From contig NZ_FOXB01000010.1 of assembly GCF_900115615.1 (NCBI RefSeq), positions 1 to 62,107 on the forward strand: DNA of 62,107 nt. Reading direction: 5' to 3'. The DNA is from Hydrogenimonas thermophila. Lineage in GTDB: Bacteria; Campylobacterota; Campylobacteria; Campylobacterales; Hydrogenimonadaceae. The position numbers were made by a program, and so were the translations under genes. The notes under the pieces are model-generated. The model was not told the origin of the DNA. It did no database searches and saw only the letters and a program-made list of their open reading frames with translations. Numbering within the stretch: position 1 is the first letter of the stretch; each line of letters opens with the position of its first letter. Positions 55,649 through 62,107 of the stretch are shown in pieces.

Positions 55649-56173
55649 ATGAGTCATAAATTTATATATGCAGACGCACAAAAATGCATCGGCTGTCTTA
55701 ACTGTGAATTGGCTTGTGCAGCAAGCCATATGGGTATTACACTTGAAAAAGCGTATGAGTTAGGACAGAGTGGTGTAAAGCTTATTTCACGCAACAGAGT
55801 AATAAAAAGTGGAGAATTGACTGCTCCAATGCAGTGTATGCAGTGTATGGATGCACCTTGTGTAAATGCCTGCCCAATTGACATTATCAAGTATGAAGAC
55901 AACTATGTGAAGTATTATGAAGATGACTGCATAGGATGCCAAAGTTGTGAAATGGTTTGCCCGTATGGAGCAGTTGTAATGGCACCAAATGAGAAAGATG
56001 ATGCTCCTGTAAGCAAAATGGTTGCATTGACATGTGATTTATGTGGCGGAGAAGATGGCAAGCAAGCTTGTGTCAATGTATGTCCTACAGATGCAATTTC
56101 ACTGATCGATTACGATCTTTACAAAGCTATTGAGTATGGAAGAGAGTTGGAGGGGCGGCACGCAAATGCATGA
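55649..56173 (+). CDS. Polyferredoxin (HydN/CooF-like)
   Basis: The 174-residue protein has four [4Fe-4S] motifs (CIGCLNCELAC, CMQCMDAPCVNACP, CIGCQSCEMVCP, CDLCGG...CVNVCP), as in CooF, HydN and DMSO-reductase-type electron-transfer subunits. It would move electrons between the hydrogenase and the GltD-like flavoprotein. It follows the large subunit by 16 bp and overlaps hypA copy 2 by 8 bp. Confidence 0.87.
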   Translation: MSHKFIYADAQKCIGCLNCELACAASHMGITLEKAYELGQSGVKLISRNRVIKSGELTAPMQCMQCMDAPCVNACPIDIIKYEDNYVKYYEDDCIGCQSCEMVCPYGAVVMAPNEKDDAPVSKMVALTCDLCGGEDGKQACVNVCPTDAISLIDYDLYKAIEYGRELEGRHANA

Positions 56174-56507
56174 GTATTCAATCGTTCAGTCGATGCTCGA
56201 TCTGTGTGAGAAACACTCAAAGGGAAAAGCAGTTGAAAAAGTTGCCGTCAAAATAGGCAAAATGAGCGGTATCGAACCACACTTTTTAAAAGAGAGTTTT
56301 GAAGTGTTTAAAGAAGATACCGTCTGTCATGATGCTGTTATGGAGATGGAGCTTATCGATATTACGATTGAATGTCAAAAGTGCAAAGAGGTTTCAAAAG
56401 TTGACAATTTCAACTTTTACTGTCCCCTATGTGAAAGCGGTGATACAAAGGTACTCACCGGACAGGAGATGCATATAGACTATATCGTGTTAAAGGAAGA
56501 TGGATGA
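56166..56507 (+). CDS. hypA: Hydrogenase nickel metallochaperone HypA (copy 2)
   Basis: The 113-residue paralogue keeps MHE at the N-terminus and two CxxC pairs (CQKC, CPLC). I choose the ATG at 56166, where the conserved MHEYSIVQ begins, over a longer frame at 56130. It lies inside the hydrogenase structural operon, which suggests a dedicated chaperone for this enzyme. It overlaps the next gene by 4 bp. Confidence 0.95.
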   Translation: MHEYSIVQSMLDLCEKHSKGKAVEKVAVKIGKMSGIEPHFLKESFEVFKEDTVCHDAVMEMELIDITIECQKCKEVSKVDNFNFYCPLCESGDTKVLTGQEMHIDYIVLKEDG

Positions 56508-57928
56508 AGAAGCATTATCTGAAGGTAAAAAGAGAGACTCCGAAAAAGAGAGATCCTAACGAGAGAATTGTAGACTTTCACCCTACATATGAGATGTTCA
56601 GTGAATCAGAAGCAAGTTTACAGTCTGCACGCTGTATCAAATGCCCAATAGATATATTACGTGATTTAAAGAGTGAGTTTAGTTTTTGTCGTACAGGATG
56701 TCCTCTTGAAAATAAAATTCCTATTTGGGTTGAAAAAGTAAAAGAGGGTGATATTGAAGGGGCATTTAAAGCAAGTAATGAAGTCTCTCCATTTCCTGAA
56801 ATCTTGGGACTTGTCTGCCCTCATGATATTCTTTGCCAAGGTGGCTGTACAATTTCCAGAACAGAACATGGAAGTGTGACAATTGGTGCTATTGAAGTCT
56901 ATTTGAATGAAGAGGCATTTAAAAGAGGTCTTAGACCATACTATGGTGAAGATAAACCAAAAACTGGACATAAAGTTGCTGTTATAGGTAGTGGTCCTGC
57001 CGGATTTAGCTGTGCTACATTTCTTTTAAGAGGCGGTGTTGAGGTAGATATGTTTGAAAAGTCTGACCGTCCTGGTGGACTTTTAACATATGGTATTCCT
57101 AACTTTAAAATTTGTAAAGATGTAATTTTACGTCGATTCGAGTGGATGCAGGAAGCTGGACTAAATCTATATCTAAACACAGAGATTAAAAGCTCTGCTC
57201 AGATGAAAGAGATGCTCAATGAGTATGATGCTATTTTCGTTGCTCTTGGTGCACCAAGCGGACGAAGTGCTCGTATGAAGAATGAGGATGCACATGGTGT
57301 ATATCACGTTATGGATATTCTTAAGCATGCTCAAAAAAGAGTATTTGAAGATTTCTATGAGTTTATTCTTGAAGGTAAAGATGTTGTTGTTATTGGAGGT
57401 GGTGACTCAGCAATGGATGCTGTACGAACTGCCATACGTACAAAAGCAAAATCTGTAAAATGTCTCTATCGACGTGATGAAGCGAATATGCCTGGAAGTA
57501 AAAAAGAGGTTATTAACGCTAAAGAAGAGGGTGTTCAGTTTGAGTTCTATACTGCTCCAAAAGAGGTTGTAGTTGATGAAGGACACCACGTTAAGGGCAT
57601 AATCTGCCAAAGAACAGAGCTTGGTGAACCTGATGAAAGTGGTAGACGTAGACTTAATGTTGTCGAAGGAAGTGAATTTGAGATTCCTTGTGATGTAATT
57701 ATTCTAGCTCTTGGATTTGACAATGTTATCTTCCCTTGGTATGAAGATGCACAGATCAAGACAGGTAAATGGGGTGAAGTTTTAGTTGATGAAAATAAAC
57801 GAACTTCTAACCCACGAATTTTTGCCGGTGGTGATGCTGTAAGAGGTGCCGATTTAGCTGTTACAGCTGCAGCAGATGGTAAAAAAGCAGCACTTACCAT
57901 TTTAAAAGATTTTGGTATATCTCTATAA
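56504..57928 (+). CDS. GltD-like FAD/NAD(P)H oxidoreductase with Fe-S domain
   Basis: The 474-residue protein resembles the small subunit of glutamate synthase and related electron-transfer flavoproteins. The N-terminal cysteine-rich domain (RCIKC, CRTGCPLENKIP, CPHDILCQGGC) binds Fe-S clusters. A FAD site (IGSGPAGFSC) and a NAD(P)H site (VVVIGGGDSAMDAVRTA) follow, with a second FAD motif FAGGDAVRGADL. There is no gltB beside it. In this operon it probably links hydrogenase electrons to NAD(P), which is inference. A hairpin follows. Confidence 0.87.
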   Translation: MKKHYLKVKRETPKKRDPNERIVDFHPTYEMFSESEASLQSARCIKCPIDILRDLKSEFSFCRTGCPLENKIPIWVEKVKEGDIEGAFKASNEVSPFPEILGLVCPHDILCQGGCTISRTEHGSVTIGAIEVYLNEEAFKRGLRPYYGEDKPKTGHKVAVIGSGPAGFSCATFLLRGGVEVDMFEKSDRPGGLLTYGIPNFKICKDVILRRFEWMQEAGLNLYLNTEIKSSAQMKEMLNEYDAIFVALGAPSGRSARMKNEDAHGVYHVMDILKHAQKRVFEDFYEFILEGKDVVVIGGGDSAMDAVRTAIRTKAKSVKCLYRRDEANMPGSKKEVINAKEEGVQFEFYTAPKEVVVDEGHHVKGIICQRTELGEPDESGRRRLNVVEGSEFEIPCDVIILALGFDNVIFPWYEDAQIKTGKWGEVLVDENKRTSNPRIFAGGDAVRGADLAVTAAADGKKAALTILKDFGISL

Positions 57929-57939
57929 AACCTACAACA

Positions 57940-57969
57940 CTCCTGTTTCGTTTTAGATCGAAACAGGAG
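57940..57969 (+). terminator. Terminator of the hydrogenase operon
   Basis: CTCCTGTTTCG (57940-57950) pairs perfectly with CGAAACAGGAG (57959-57969), an 11-bp stem with an 8-base loop, 12 bp after the last stop. The flanking T-tract is weak. The remaining sequence up to the tRNA-Asn promoter shows no gene. Confidence 0.65.
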
Positions 57970-58127
57970 ATGTAATGTTCACTTTCTCTTAATCCTCAAA
58001 AATTAAAACTATTACACCATTTCAAATTCTATTTGCTTAATTTTTTTATAAGAAGGGCTATAGAAAGTAGTGTTAATATACGATATTTTTATTTTAGAAA
58101 AAAAATAGAAAAAATTCTCAAAAACCC

Positions 58128-58156
58128 TTGACAAAACAGAAGTTTTAGAATATAAT
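58128..58156 (+). promoter_or_regulatory. Consensus sigma-70 promoter of tRNA-Asn
   Basis: TTGACA (58128-58133) and TATAAT (58151-58156) are both perfect and 17 bp apart. The tRNA begins 36 bp after the -10. Confidence 0.9.
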
Positions 58157-58191
58157 TTCGGCGTGATTTATGAATCACAAACCTCAAAGAT

Positions 58192-58266
58192 TCCGGATTA
58201 GCTCAGCGGTAGAGTAGGTGGCTGTTAACCACTTGGTCGCTGGTTCGAATCCAGCATCCGGAGCCA
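58192..58266 (+). tRNA. tRNA-Asn (anticodon GTT)
   Basis: The acceptor TCCGGAT pairs fully with ATCCGGA. The anticodon loop CTGTTAA gives GTT. The T arm CTGG-TTCGAAT-CCAG is standard, and the discriminator G is followed by encoded CCA. Its 3' half is duplicated in degenerate form at 59095-59143. Confidence 0.95.
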
Positions 58267-58343
58267 TTCTTCATTCCCCATAAAATTGCATTTACTCTTT
58301 GGATTATCTTGATTGTTTACTCAGAACTTCTTGTTGGTATAAA

Positions 58344-58567
58344 CGCCCATTAAACTCTCCAATTGCAATCGCCCATTCAACTATCAACTGCAACAACAGG
58401 ATCAACTGCAGAACAAGTCTGCGTAATTGTAGCAAAGAAAACTTCTGTCGGAGTTTTGTAACCCAACACTTTCCTTGGTCTGTTGTTTAGTTTGTTCTGA
58501 ACCTCCACAATCTGTCTGTCTGAAATAGTATCAAACGCTCCGCCCATTCAACTATCTCTATTGCATC
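58344..58567. repeat. Short repeat unit, three copies, around the IS30 remnant
   Basis: A unit of about 26 bp starting CGCCCATT occurs at 58344-58369, directly again from 58370, and at 58541-58567. The second and third copies share 16 identical bases (58370-58385 and 58541-58556). The third lies inside the broken HEPN gene, so the other two look like duplicated HEPN sequence. Confidence 0.6.
58377..58540 (-). pseudogene. IS30-family transposase, C-terminal remnant
   Basis: On the minus strand the frame reads FDTISDRQIVEVQNKLNN, then RPRKVLGYKTPTEVFF, and ends at a TGA (58377-58379). This is the characteristic C-terminal end of IS30-family transposases. Everything upstream, including the DDE domain, is missing. 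The left part of the fragment is fused to the broken HEPN gene at about 58541. Confidence 0.8.
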
Positions 58568-58612
58568 TATAATTTGATCTAATATCTCAATTACAAGAGT
58601 TTTATCATACAT
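58541..58612 (-). pseudogene. HEPN-domain toxin gene, truncated 5' fragment
   Basis: An ATG at 58612 overlaps the stop of the nucleotidyltransferase gene by 8 bp. About 24 codons read MYDKTLVIEILDQIIDAIE and then VEWA, typical of the N-terminus of HEPN (DUF86) partners of MNT proteins. The frame then runs into the IS30 remnant and the conserved RxxxxH active site is lost. Confidence 0.6.
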
Positions 58613-58895
58613 AGATACCATCTTTCTCTATACGTCTTTTGAAGGCCAAATTCATTTTATCTCTTAAACGTACTATATCAACTTTGGTATGAAATGAGTT
58701 CTCTAACTCCTCTTTAAAATCATAAAGTAAAAAATAATCACTCACAGGGGTCTCTATTGCAATGTCAATATCACTATCATCCCTGTTTTCATCTCTTGAA
58801 TAAGATCCAAAAAGTACTAATTTAGAGATTTGATATTTTTTCATAAAATCATCTTTATGTGCTTTTAAATAAGCTATAATTTCATCTTTACTCAT
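58605..58895 (-). CDS. MNT-type nucleotidyltransferase (antitoxin of an MNT/HEPN pair)
   Basis: The 96-residue protein has the minimal nucleotidyltransferase motif with GS at residues 30-31 and aspartates in DSDIDIAI (Asp42, Asp44). Such MntA proteins neutralise a HEPN RNase, for example by adding AMP. The HEPN partner directly downstream is truncated, so this gene is probably an orphan antitoxin. It lies in a decayed island next to tRNA-Asn. Confidence 0.82.
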   Translation of the reverse strand: MSKDEIIAYLKAHKDDFMKKYQISKLVLFGSYSRDENRDDSDIDIAIETPVSDYFLLYDFKEELENSFHTKVDIVRLRDKMNLAFKRRIEKDGIYV

Positions 58896-59094
58896 ATCAA
58901 ACCCCTTTTTTTCTTAGTTTATAGAGATAATATCATAAACCACATAGCCATTAATTTTAGATACTTATTAGATACTACATATTAAAAATTTTGCAAAATA
59001 CTAATAGTGTATTATAAAACAAATTCCTAAATCAAGGTGCTTTTGAATAGTTTTAGCAAGTTTAAGAAAGTATGTCTTTTATTATTACAATCAT

Positions 59095-59143
59095 CTGTTA
59101 ACTAACTTGGTTACTGGTTATAATCTAGTATTCAGAACCATTT
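59095..59143 (+). pseudogene. Degenerate duplicate of the tRNA-Asn 3' half
   Basis: This stretch aligns with 58222-58268 of tRNA-Asn from the anticodon (CTGTTAAC identical) through ACTTGG, CTGGTT and the CCATT end. It has one inserted base and about ten substitutions, mostly transitions. It would be the expected trace of integration at a tRNA gene. The rest of the 392-bp gap (58896-59287) is AT-rich and holds only this and a terminator. Confidence 0.65.
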
Positions 59144-59235
59144 CTCAATTTTTCTCCTGAAGTTAAATATTGCAAATTCTTAAAAAATTCAGTACCAGAA
59201 TCTTTTTGCTCATTTAACTGTTAGTTTGCTGTTAA

Positions 59236-59270
59236 AAGGTTGGAAGAAACTTGGTGTTACTTCCAACTTT
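59236..59270 (-). terminator. Terminator of the epimerase gene
   Basis: GTTGGAAG (59239-59246) pairs with CTTCCAAC (59260-59267), extended by three A-T or G-T pairs to an 11-bp stem. On the minus strand the stem is followed by a short T run (CCTTTTAAC). Confidence 0.6.
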
Positions 59271-59287
59271 AAAGTTTTTAATGAGTT

Positions 59288-60343
59288 TCAAACATTATAA
59301 AACTCTCTATACCATTTTACAAAGTTGTTGATTCCCTCTTCTATTGGCGTTGCTGGTTTATAACCTAAATCTTCTATTAGATCAGTAACATCTGCATATG
59401 TTGCAGGAACATCGCCAGGTTGAATTGGTAGCATATTCTTTTCTGCTTTTTTGCCAATAGCATTTTCTATAGCTTCTATAAAGTCCATTAGTTTTACTGG
59501 GTTATTGTTTCCTATATTGTAAATTTTATAAGGTGCTTTACTACTGCCTGGGTCTGGTTGTTTACCGCTCCAGTTGGGATCTCCTTTTGGAGGATTGTCT
59601 ATAACTCTTATAACACCTTCTACAATATCATCAATATATGTAAAGTCACGCTTCATTTCACCATAGTTAAATACATCAATAGGTTTGCCTTCCAAAATAG
59701 CTTTTGTAAATAGGAAAAGTGCCATATCTGGGCGACCCCATGGTCCATAAACTGTAAAAAATCGTAAACCTGTTGTTGGCAGATTGTAAAGATGACTGTA
59801 AGTATGAGCCATTAACTCATTTGATTTTTTGCTTGCCGCATATAAGCTTATGGGGTGGTCTACATTGTCGTGTACAGAAAAAGGCATTGTCTCATTTAAA
59901 CCATAAACGCTTGAGCTGCTTGCATATGCCAAGTGTTTAACATCATTATGTCTGCAAGCTTCAAGAAGATTTACAAAGCCCACAATGTTACTGTCAATGT
60001 ATGCATAAGGATTTGTTAAACTATAACGTACACCTGCTTGTGCTGCAAGGTTGCATACTTTATCAAACTTCTCTTTTTCAAAAAGTTTGGTTATGGCTTC
60101 TCTGTCTTCAAGATTTAGTTTTATGAATTTGTAGTTGTCATACTTTTTACTTTGAATTAGCTTTCCATAATCTATGTTTTCAGCATTCTCTATACCTGTC
60201 TCTTCAAGTCTTCCATATTTAACTCGTAAGTCATAATAGTCATTTATATTGTCAAGACCAACAACTTCATCACCACGTTCAAGTAGTCGTTTTATTAGAT
60301 GATACCCTATGAAACCTGCTGTTCCAGTAACTAATATTTTCAT
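59288..60343 (-). CDS. NAD-dependent sugar epimerase (UDP-glucuronate 4-epimerase type)
   Basis: The 351-residue short-chain dehydrogenase/epimerase has the NAD motif [11 protein letters not shown], the ASSSSVYG serine, the catalytic YAASK, and [17 protein letters not shown]. The last motif and the DNINDYYD segment are typical of UDP-glucuronate 4-epimerases that feed capsule or lipopolysaccharide synthesis. It stands alone here, which is unusual because such genes are generally in polysaccharide clusters. Confidence 0.88.
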   Translation of the reverse strand: MKILVTGTAGFIGYHLIKRLLERGDEVVGLDNINDYYDLRVKYGRLEETGIENAENIDYGKLIQSKKYDNYKFIKLNLEDREAITKLFEKEKFDKVCNLAAQAGVRYSLTNPYAYIDSNIVGFVNLLEACRHNDVKHLAYASSSSVYGLNETMPFSVHDNVDHPISLYAASKKSNELMAHTYSHLYNLPTTGLRFFTVYGPWGRPDMALFLFTKAILEGKPIDVFNYGEMKRDFTYIDDIVEGVIRVIDNPPKGDPNWSGKQPDPGSSKAPYKIYNIGNNNPVKLMDFIEAIENAIGKKAEKNMLPIQPGDVPATYADVTDLIEDLGYKPATPIEEGINNFVKWYREFYNV

Positions 60344-60431
60344 TGTTATCCTATTATCTATTAATTTAAAATGATTTGGAAAATTATAACGAAAGATTGC
60401 TAGAGTTGGAATGAAATTAGAATAGTAAGAC

Positions 60432-60461
60432 CGCCCTTATCTTTTTATGCAAATAAAGGCG
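60432..60461 (-). terminator. Stem-loop after the ComEA-like gene
   Basis: CGCCCTTAT (60432-60440) pairs with ATAAAGGCG (60453-60461) with one G-T pair. It lies downstream of the stop at 60484 on the minus strand. Confidence 0.5.
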
Positions 60462-60483
60462 ATTGGAATATGTAAAAATAGAA

Positions 60484-60747
60484 TTATTTTTTACATTCTC
60501 CTACTGTAATCTCTTTACGGTTTTTTTCTACTATCTTGGAACCTATGCCTTTTACACTGCTTAAATCATTGGCATTTTTAAAACAGTGATTTTTGCGATA
60601 TGCCACAATAGCTTCTGCTTTTCCTTTACCTATGCCATTAAGTGTCATTAACTCATCTGCTGAAGCATTATTTATATCTATAGATGCAAATAAAGATACA
60701 ACTGCCATAGCAGAACCAACTAAAACTTTTGATACAAGTGTACTCAT
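60484..60747 (-). CDS. ComEA-like helix-hairpin-helix DNA-binding protein
   Basis: The 87-residue protein has a signal peptide or membrane anchor (about residues 1-22) and a pair of helix-hairpin-helix motifs. The recognisable segments are IDINNASADELMTLNGIGKG and LSSVKGIGSKIVEKNR. It resembles ComEA, the periplasmic DNA receptor of natural transformation. Two cysteines flank the second motif. It fits with ComM at 28352. Confidence 0.85.
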   Translation of the reverse strand: MSTLVSKVLVGSAMAVVSLFASIDINNASADELMTLNGIGKGKAEAIVAYRKNHCFKNANDLSSVKGIGSKIVEKNRKEITVGECKK

Positions 60748-60949
60748 AGGTAACCCTTTTTTAGTATTAAAACATAAAAGATATAGCTAATTATATTATT
60801 TGTTATACATTATTATATATAGCAAATGGAAATTATAATTTAACATCTTTTAGTTTCAATACATTCTACACTATAGTTTTATGAACTATTCTTAATTTAT
60901 AAATTTTAAAAGAAAATTATTTAAATGGAGTATTTTTAAGAAGATTTTA

Positions 60950-60967
60950 CCCTCCCATAAGGAAGGG
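60950..60967 (-). terminator. Candidate terminator of rpmI-rplT
   Basis: CCCTCCC (60950-60956) pairs with GGAAGGG (60961-60967) allowing one G-T pair, loop ATAA, 21 bp beyond the rplT stop. The T-tract is weak. Confidence 0.5.
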
Positions 60968-60988
60968 CTATAGAAGATAATAGTTGTT

Positions 60989-61345
60989 TTACGCTAAAGC
61001 TGCTTTAGACTGCTCAACAACTTTAGAAAATGCTGCAGGGTTGTTCATAGCCATATCTGCAAGAATCTTTCTATCTAGCTCAATACCAGCTTTTTTAAGC
61101 CCATGCATAAATGTAGAGTAGTTCATATCATTCAGACGGCACGCTGCATTGATACGGATAATCCAAAGTTTTCTGAATTCTCTTTTTTTCTGTTTTCTGT
61201 CACGATAAGCATAAACAAGGCTTCTTTCAACCTGTTCTTTTGCTTTTCTGAAATGTTTTCTTCGTCCACTATAGAAGCCTTTTGCAAGCTTCAATATTTT
61301 TTTATGTCGTCGTCGTCGTACGACTCCAGTTTTTACTCTTGGCAT
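60989..61345 (-). CDS. rplT: Ribosomal protein L20
   Basis: The 118-residue protein begins [19 protein letters not shown], with [18 protein letters not shown] and [15 protein letters not shown], diagnostic of L20. It is needed for early 50S assembly and often represses its own operon. It follows rpmI on the minus strand. Confidence 0.98.
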   Translation of the reverse strand: MPRVKTGVVRRRRHKKILKLAKGFYSGRRKHFRKAKEQVERSLVYAYRDRKQKKREFRKLWIIRINAACRLNDMNYSTFMHGLKKAGIELDRKILADMAMNNPAAFSKVVEQSKAALA

Positions 61346-61427
61346 GTTTCTTTCCTTTCTTTACCTGTTTCCATCTTATTTGATGTCAAGGTGTCGGTTC
61401 ATAATTTGACCGAACTTGCCCGTTCTT

Positions 61428-61442
61428 GTGCATTATATGCAC
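61428..61442. promoter_or_regulatory. Palindrome with embedded TATAAT between rpmI and rplT
   Basis: GTGCAT-TAT-ATGCAC is a perfect inverted repeat. On the minus strand it reads ATATAAT, so it may be a second promoter for rplT or part of a structured spacer. The 129-bp spacer also has short inverted repeats (CGGTTC/GACCG). Confidence 0.35.
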
Positions 61443-61474
61443 TTTTCGGGGAACTCTTAATCTTTTACCGTTTT

Positions 61475-61672
61475 TTATTTTTGACCAAGCATCGTTTTTA
61501 CACGAGCTACATCAACATCAGCAACATACTGTGCTGAGCGAAGTTTACGTTTGCGCTTTTGACTCATTTTAGTCAAAATGTGGCTTCTGAATGCAGATCC
61601 ACGCTTGATGCTGCCACTCTTTTTGACTTTAAAACGCTTTGCAGCGCCGCGTACCGTCTTCATTTTAGGCAT
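61475..61672 (-). CDS. rpmI: Ribosomal protein L35
   Basis: The 65-residue basic protein begins [20 protein letters not shown] and has the [16 protein letters not shown] core of L35. It is the first gene of the rpmI-rplT operon. A GAGGAAG-type site precedes the ATG. Confidence 0.98.
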   Translation of the reverse strand: MPKMKTVRGAAKRFKVKKSGSIKRGSAFRSHILTKMSQKRKRKLRSAQYVADVDVARVKTMLGQK

Positions 61673-61747
61673 GAACTTCCTCCTTTATAAGATAAACACA
61701 ACAAAAAATTGTCATATGAAAATTTTCTGTGTGCAAAATGGGGCGTA

Positions 61748-61775
61748 ATTATACCAAAAAATATGCTCAATTCAA
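61748..61775 (-). promoter_or_regulatory. Promoter of rpmI-rplT
   Basis: On the minus strand TTGAAT (61770-61775) and TATAAT (61748-61753) are 16 bp apart, about 75 bp upstream of rpmI. The insertion sequence ends 32 bp further upstream, so the promoter is intact. Confidence 0.7.
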
Positions 61776-61806
61776 ATTAAAAATAGATATGTCGATACAA
61801 AATTAT

Positions 61807-62107
61807 CAGCCAAATCCGATGAAATTTTAAATATTTATTAAAAAAAGATTTTGGAAAGATTTTTGCTTGAGTTGACTCAAAAAAATGTGGGGTCAACAAT
61901 GAAACAATATACAAAAGCAAAAGCATTGCTTGAATCGTTAAAGACAATACCAGATTATAGAGTAGATATAGGAAAGATACAGTATCCATTAGCAGAAGTG
62001 CTATTTATGGTAATATTTGCATTACTAAAGGGTAATACAAAATTCAAAGAGATATTTGGGTGGATGGTTTATAATAAAGAAAACCCGATACTTAAAGATA
62101 TTTTTGA
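61807..62107 (+). mobile_element. Insertion sequence (ISAs1-like), right copy, 5' end only
   Basis: This is the same element as at 41-341 but in the opposite orientation. It begins at CAGCCAAATCC (61807), where similarity with the left copy starts abruptly, and runs off the window. Confidence 0.75.
61899..62107 (+). CDS. ISAs1-type transposase, N-terminal part (cut by window edge)
   Basis: From the ATG at 61899, 69 codons match the left copy without visible amino-acid change (YPLAEVLFMVIFALL, KEIFGW). The leader has GAGTTGACTCAAAAAAATG and a GGGGTCAAC site before the start. The gene is incomplete only because the window ends. Confidence 0.8.
   Translation, partial: MKQYTKAKALLESLKTIPDYRVDIGKIQYPLAEVLFMVIFALLKGNTKFKEIFGWMVYNKENPILKDIF

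Noticed and set aside
58299-58490. 63-codon plus-strand open frame after tRNA-Asn
   Set aside because: It is the complement of the IS30 transposase remnant, which has clear homology on the minus strand.

Overview
The window looks like a chromosomal segment of a mesophilic or moderately thermophilic, chemolithotrophic Campylobacterota (Epsilonproteobacteria; Sulfurovum/Sulfurimonas/Nautilia-like). The evidence is low-GC sequence with abundant ATGA/TAATG gene overlaps, TTG/GTG starts, gene blocks in a Campylobacter-like order (fliI-folE-tig-clpP-def; RqcH-like gene-cdsA-dxr-tsaD; LytM peptidase overlapping a bactofilin), NifS/NifU-type Fe-S assembly, H2 metabolism genes and two polysulfide-reductase-type operons. 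Genus-level assignment is inference.

Layout. 1-341 and 61807-62107 are the 5' ends of two near-identical ISAs1-type insertion sequences in inverted orientation, both reading out of the window. 476-3036: tRNA-Val, thrS, infC. 3362-7336: hypBCDEA hydrogenase maturation operon ending in hemJ. 7347-9887: small membrane protein and nifU/nifS. 10239-12869: secreted multidomain glycoside-hydrolase-like protein. 13097-16821: SulP transporter, CPA2 antiporter, haem-binding protein and a small membrane protein. 17045-20001: anaerobic ribonucleotide reductase, in which the glycyl-radical domain is a separate 51-residue gene, plus nrdG. 20012-21924: cytosolic PAS kinase and response regulator. 21962-29860: HIT protein, flagellar bits, fliI, folE, tig, clpP, degenerate GGDEF gene, def, comM. 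29887-34394: YeiH exporter, LysR, mobA, leuC and a DUF2442/DUF4160 pair. 34600-40955: RqcH-like, cdsA, dxr, hydrolase, tsaD, bactofilin, LytM peptidase. 41191-50824: thiol peroxidase and two tandem paralogous psrABC-like operons. 50893-52651: alpha-carbonic anhydrase, a small unknown protein and a TetR regulator. 52864-57928: a compact operon for a group-4-type [NiFe] hydrogenase without membrane subunits, joined to a polyferredoxin, a second HypA and a GltD-like flavoprotein. 58192-59143: tRNA-Asn followed by a decayed island (broken MNT/HEPN module, IS30 remnant, degenerate tRNA-Asn 3' copy). 59288-61672: sugar epimerase, ComEA-like protein, rplT, rpmI.

How it fits together. The hyp operon (with a second hypA at 56166) would mature the [NiFe] enzyme. 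The hydrogenase operon, with its ferredoxins and an NAD(P)H/FAD oxidoreductase, looks able to pass H2 electrons to ferredoxin or NAD(P) in the cytoplasm. The two psr-type operons would supply respiratory sulfur-compound reduction at the membrane, and MobA serves their molybdopterin cofactor. A TetR regulator and a shared operator-like palindrome appear to link the psr operons and the tetR/hydrogenase intergenic region. A different 27-bp palindrome is shared by the nifS and tpx promoters, suggesting a common redox or iron-sulfur response.
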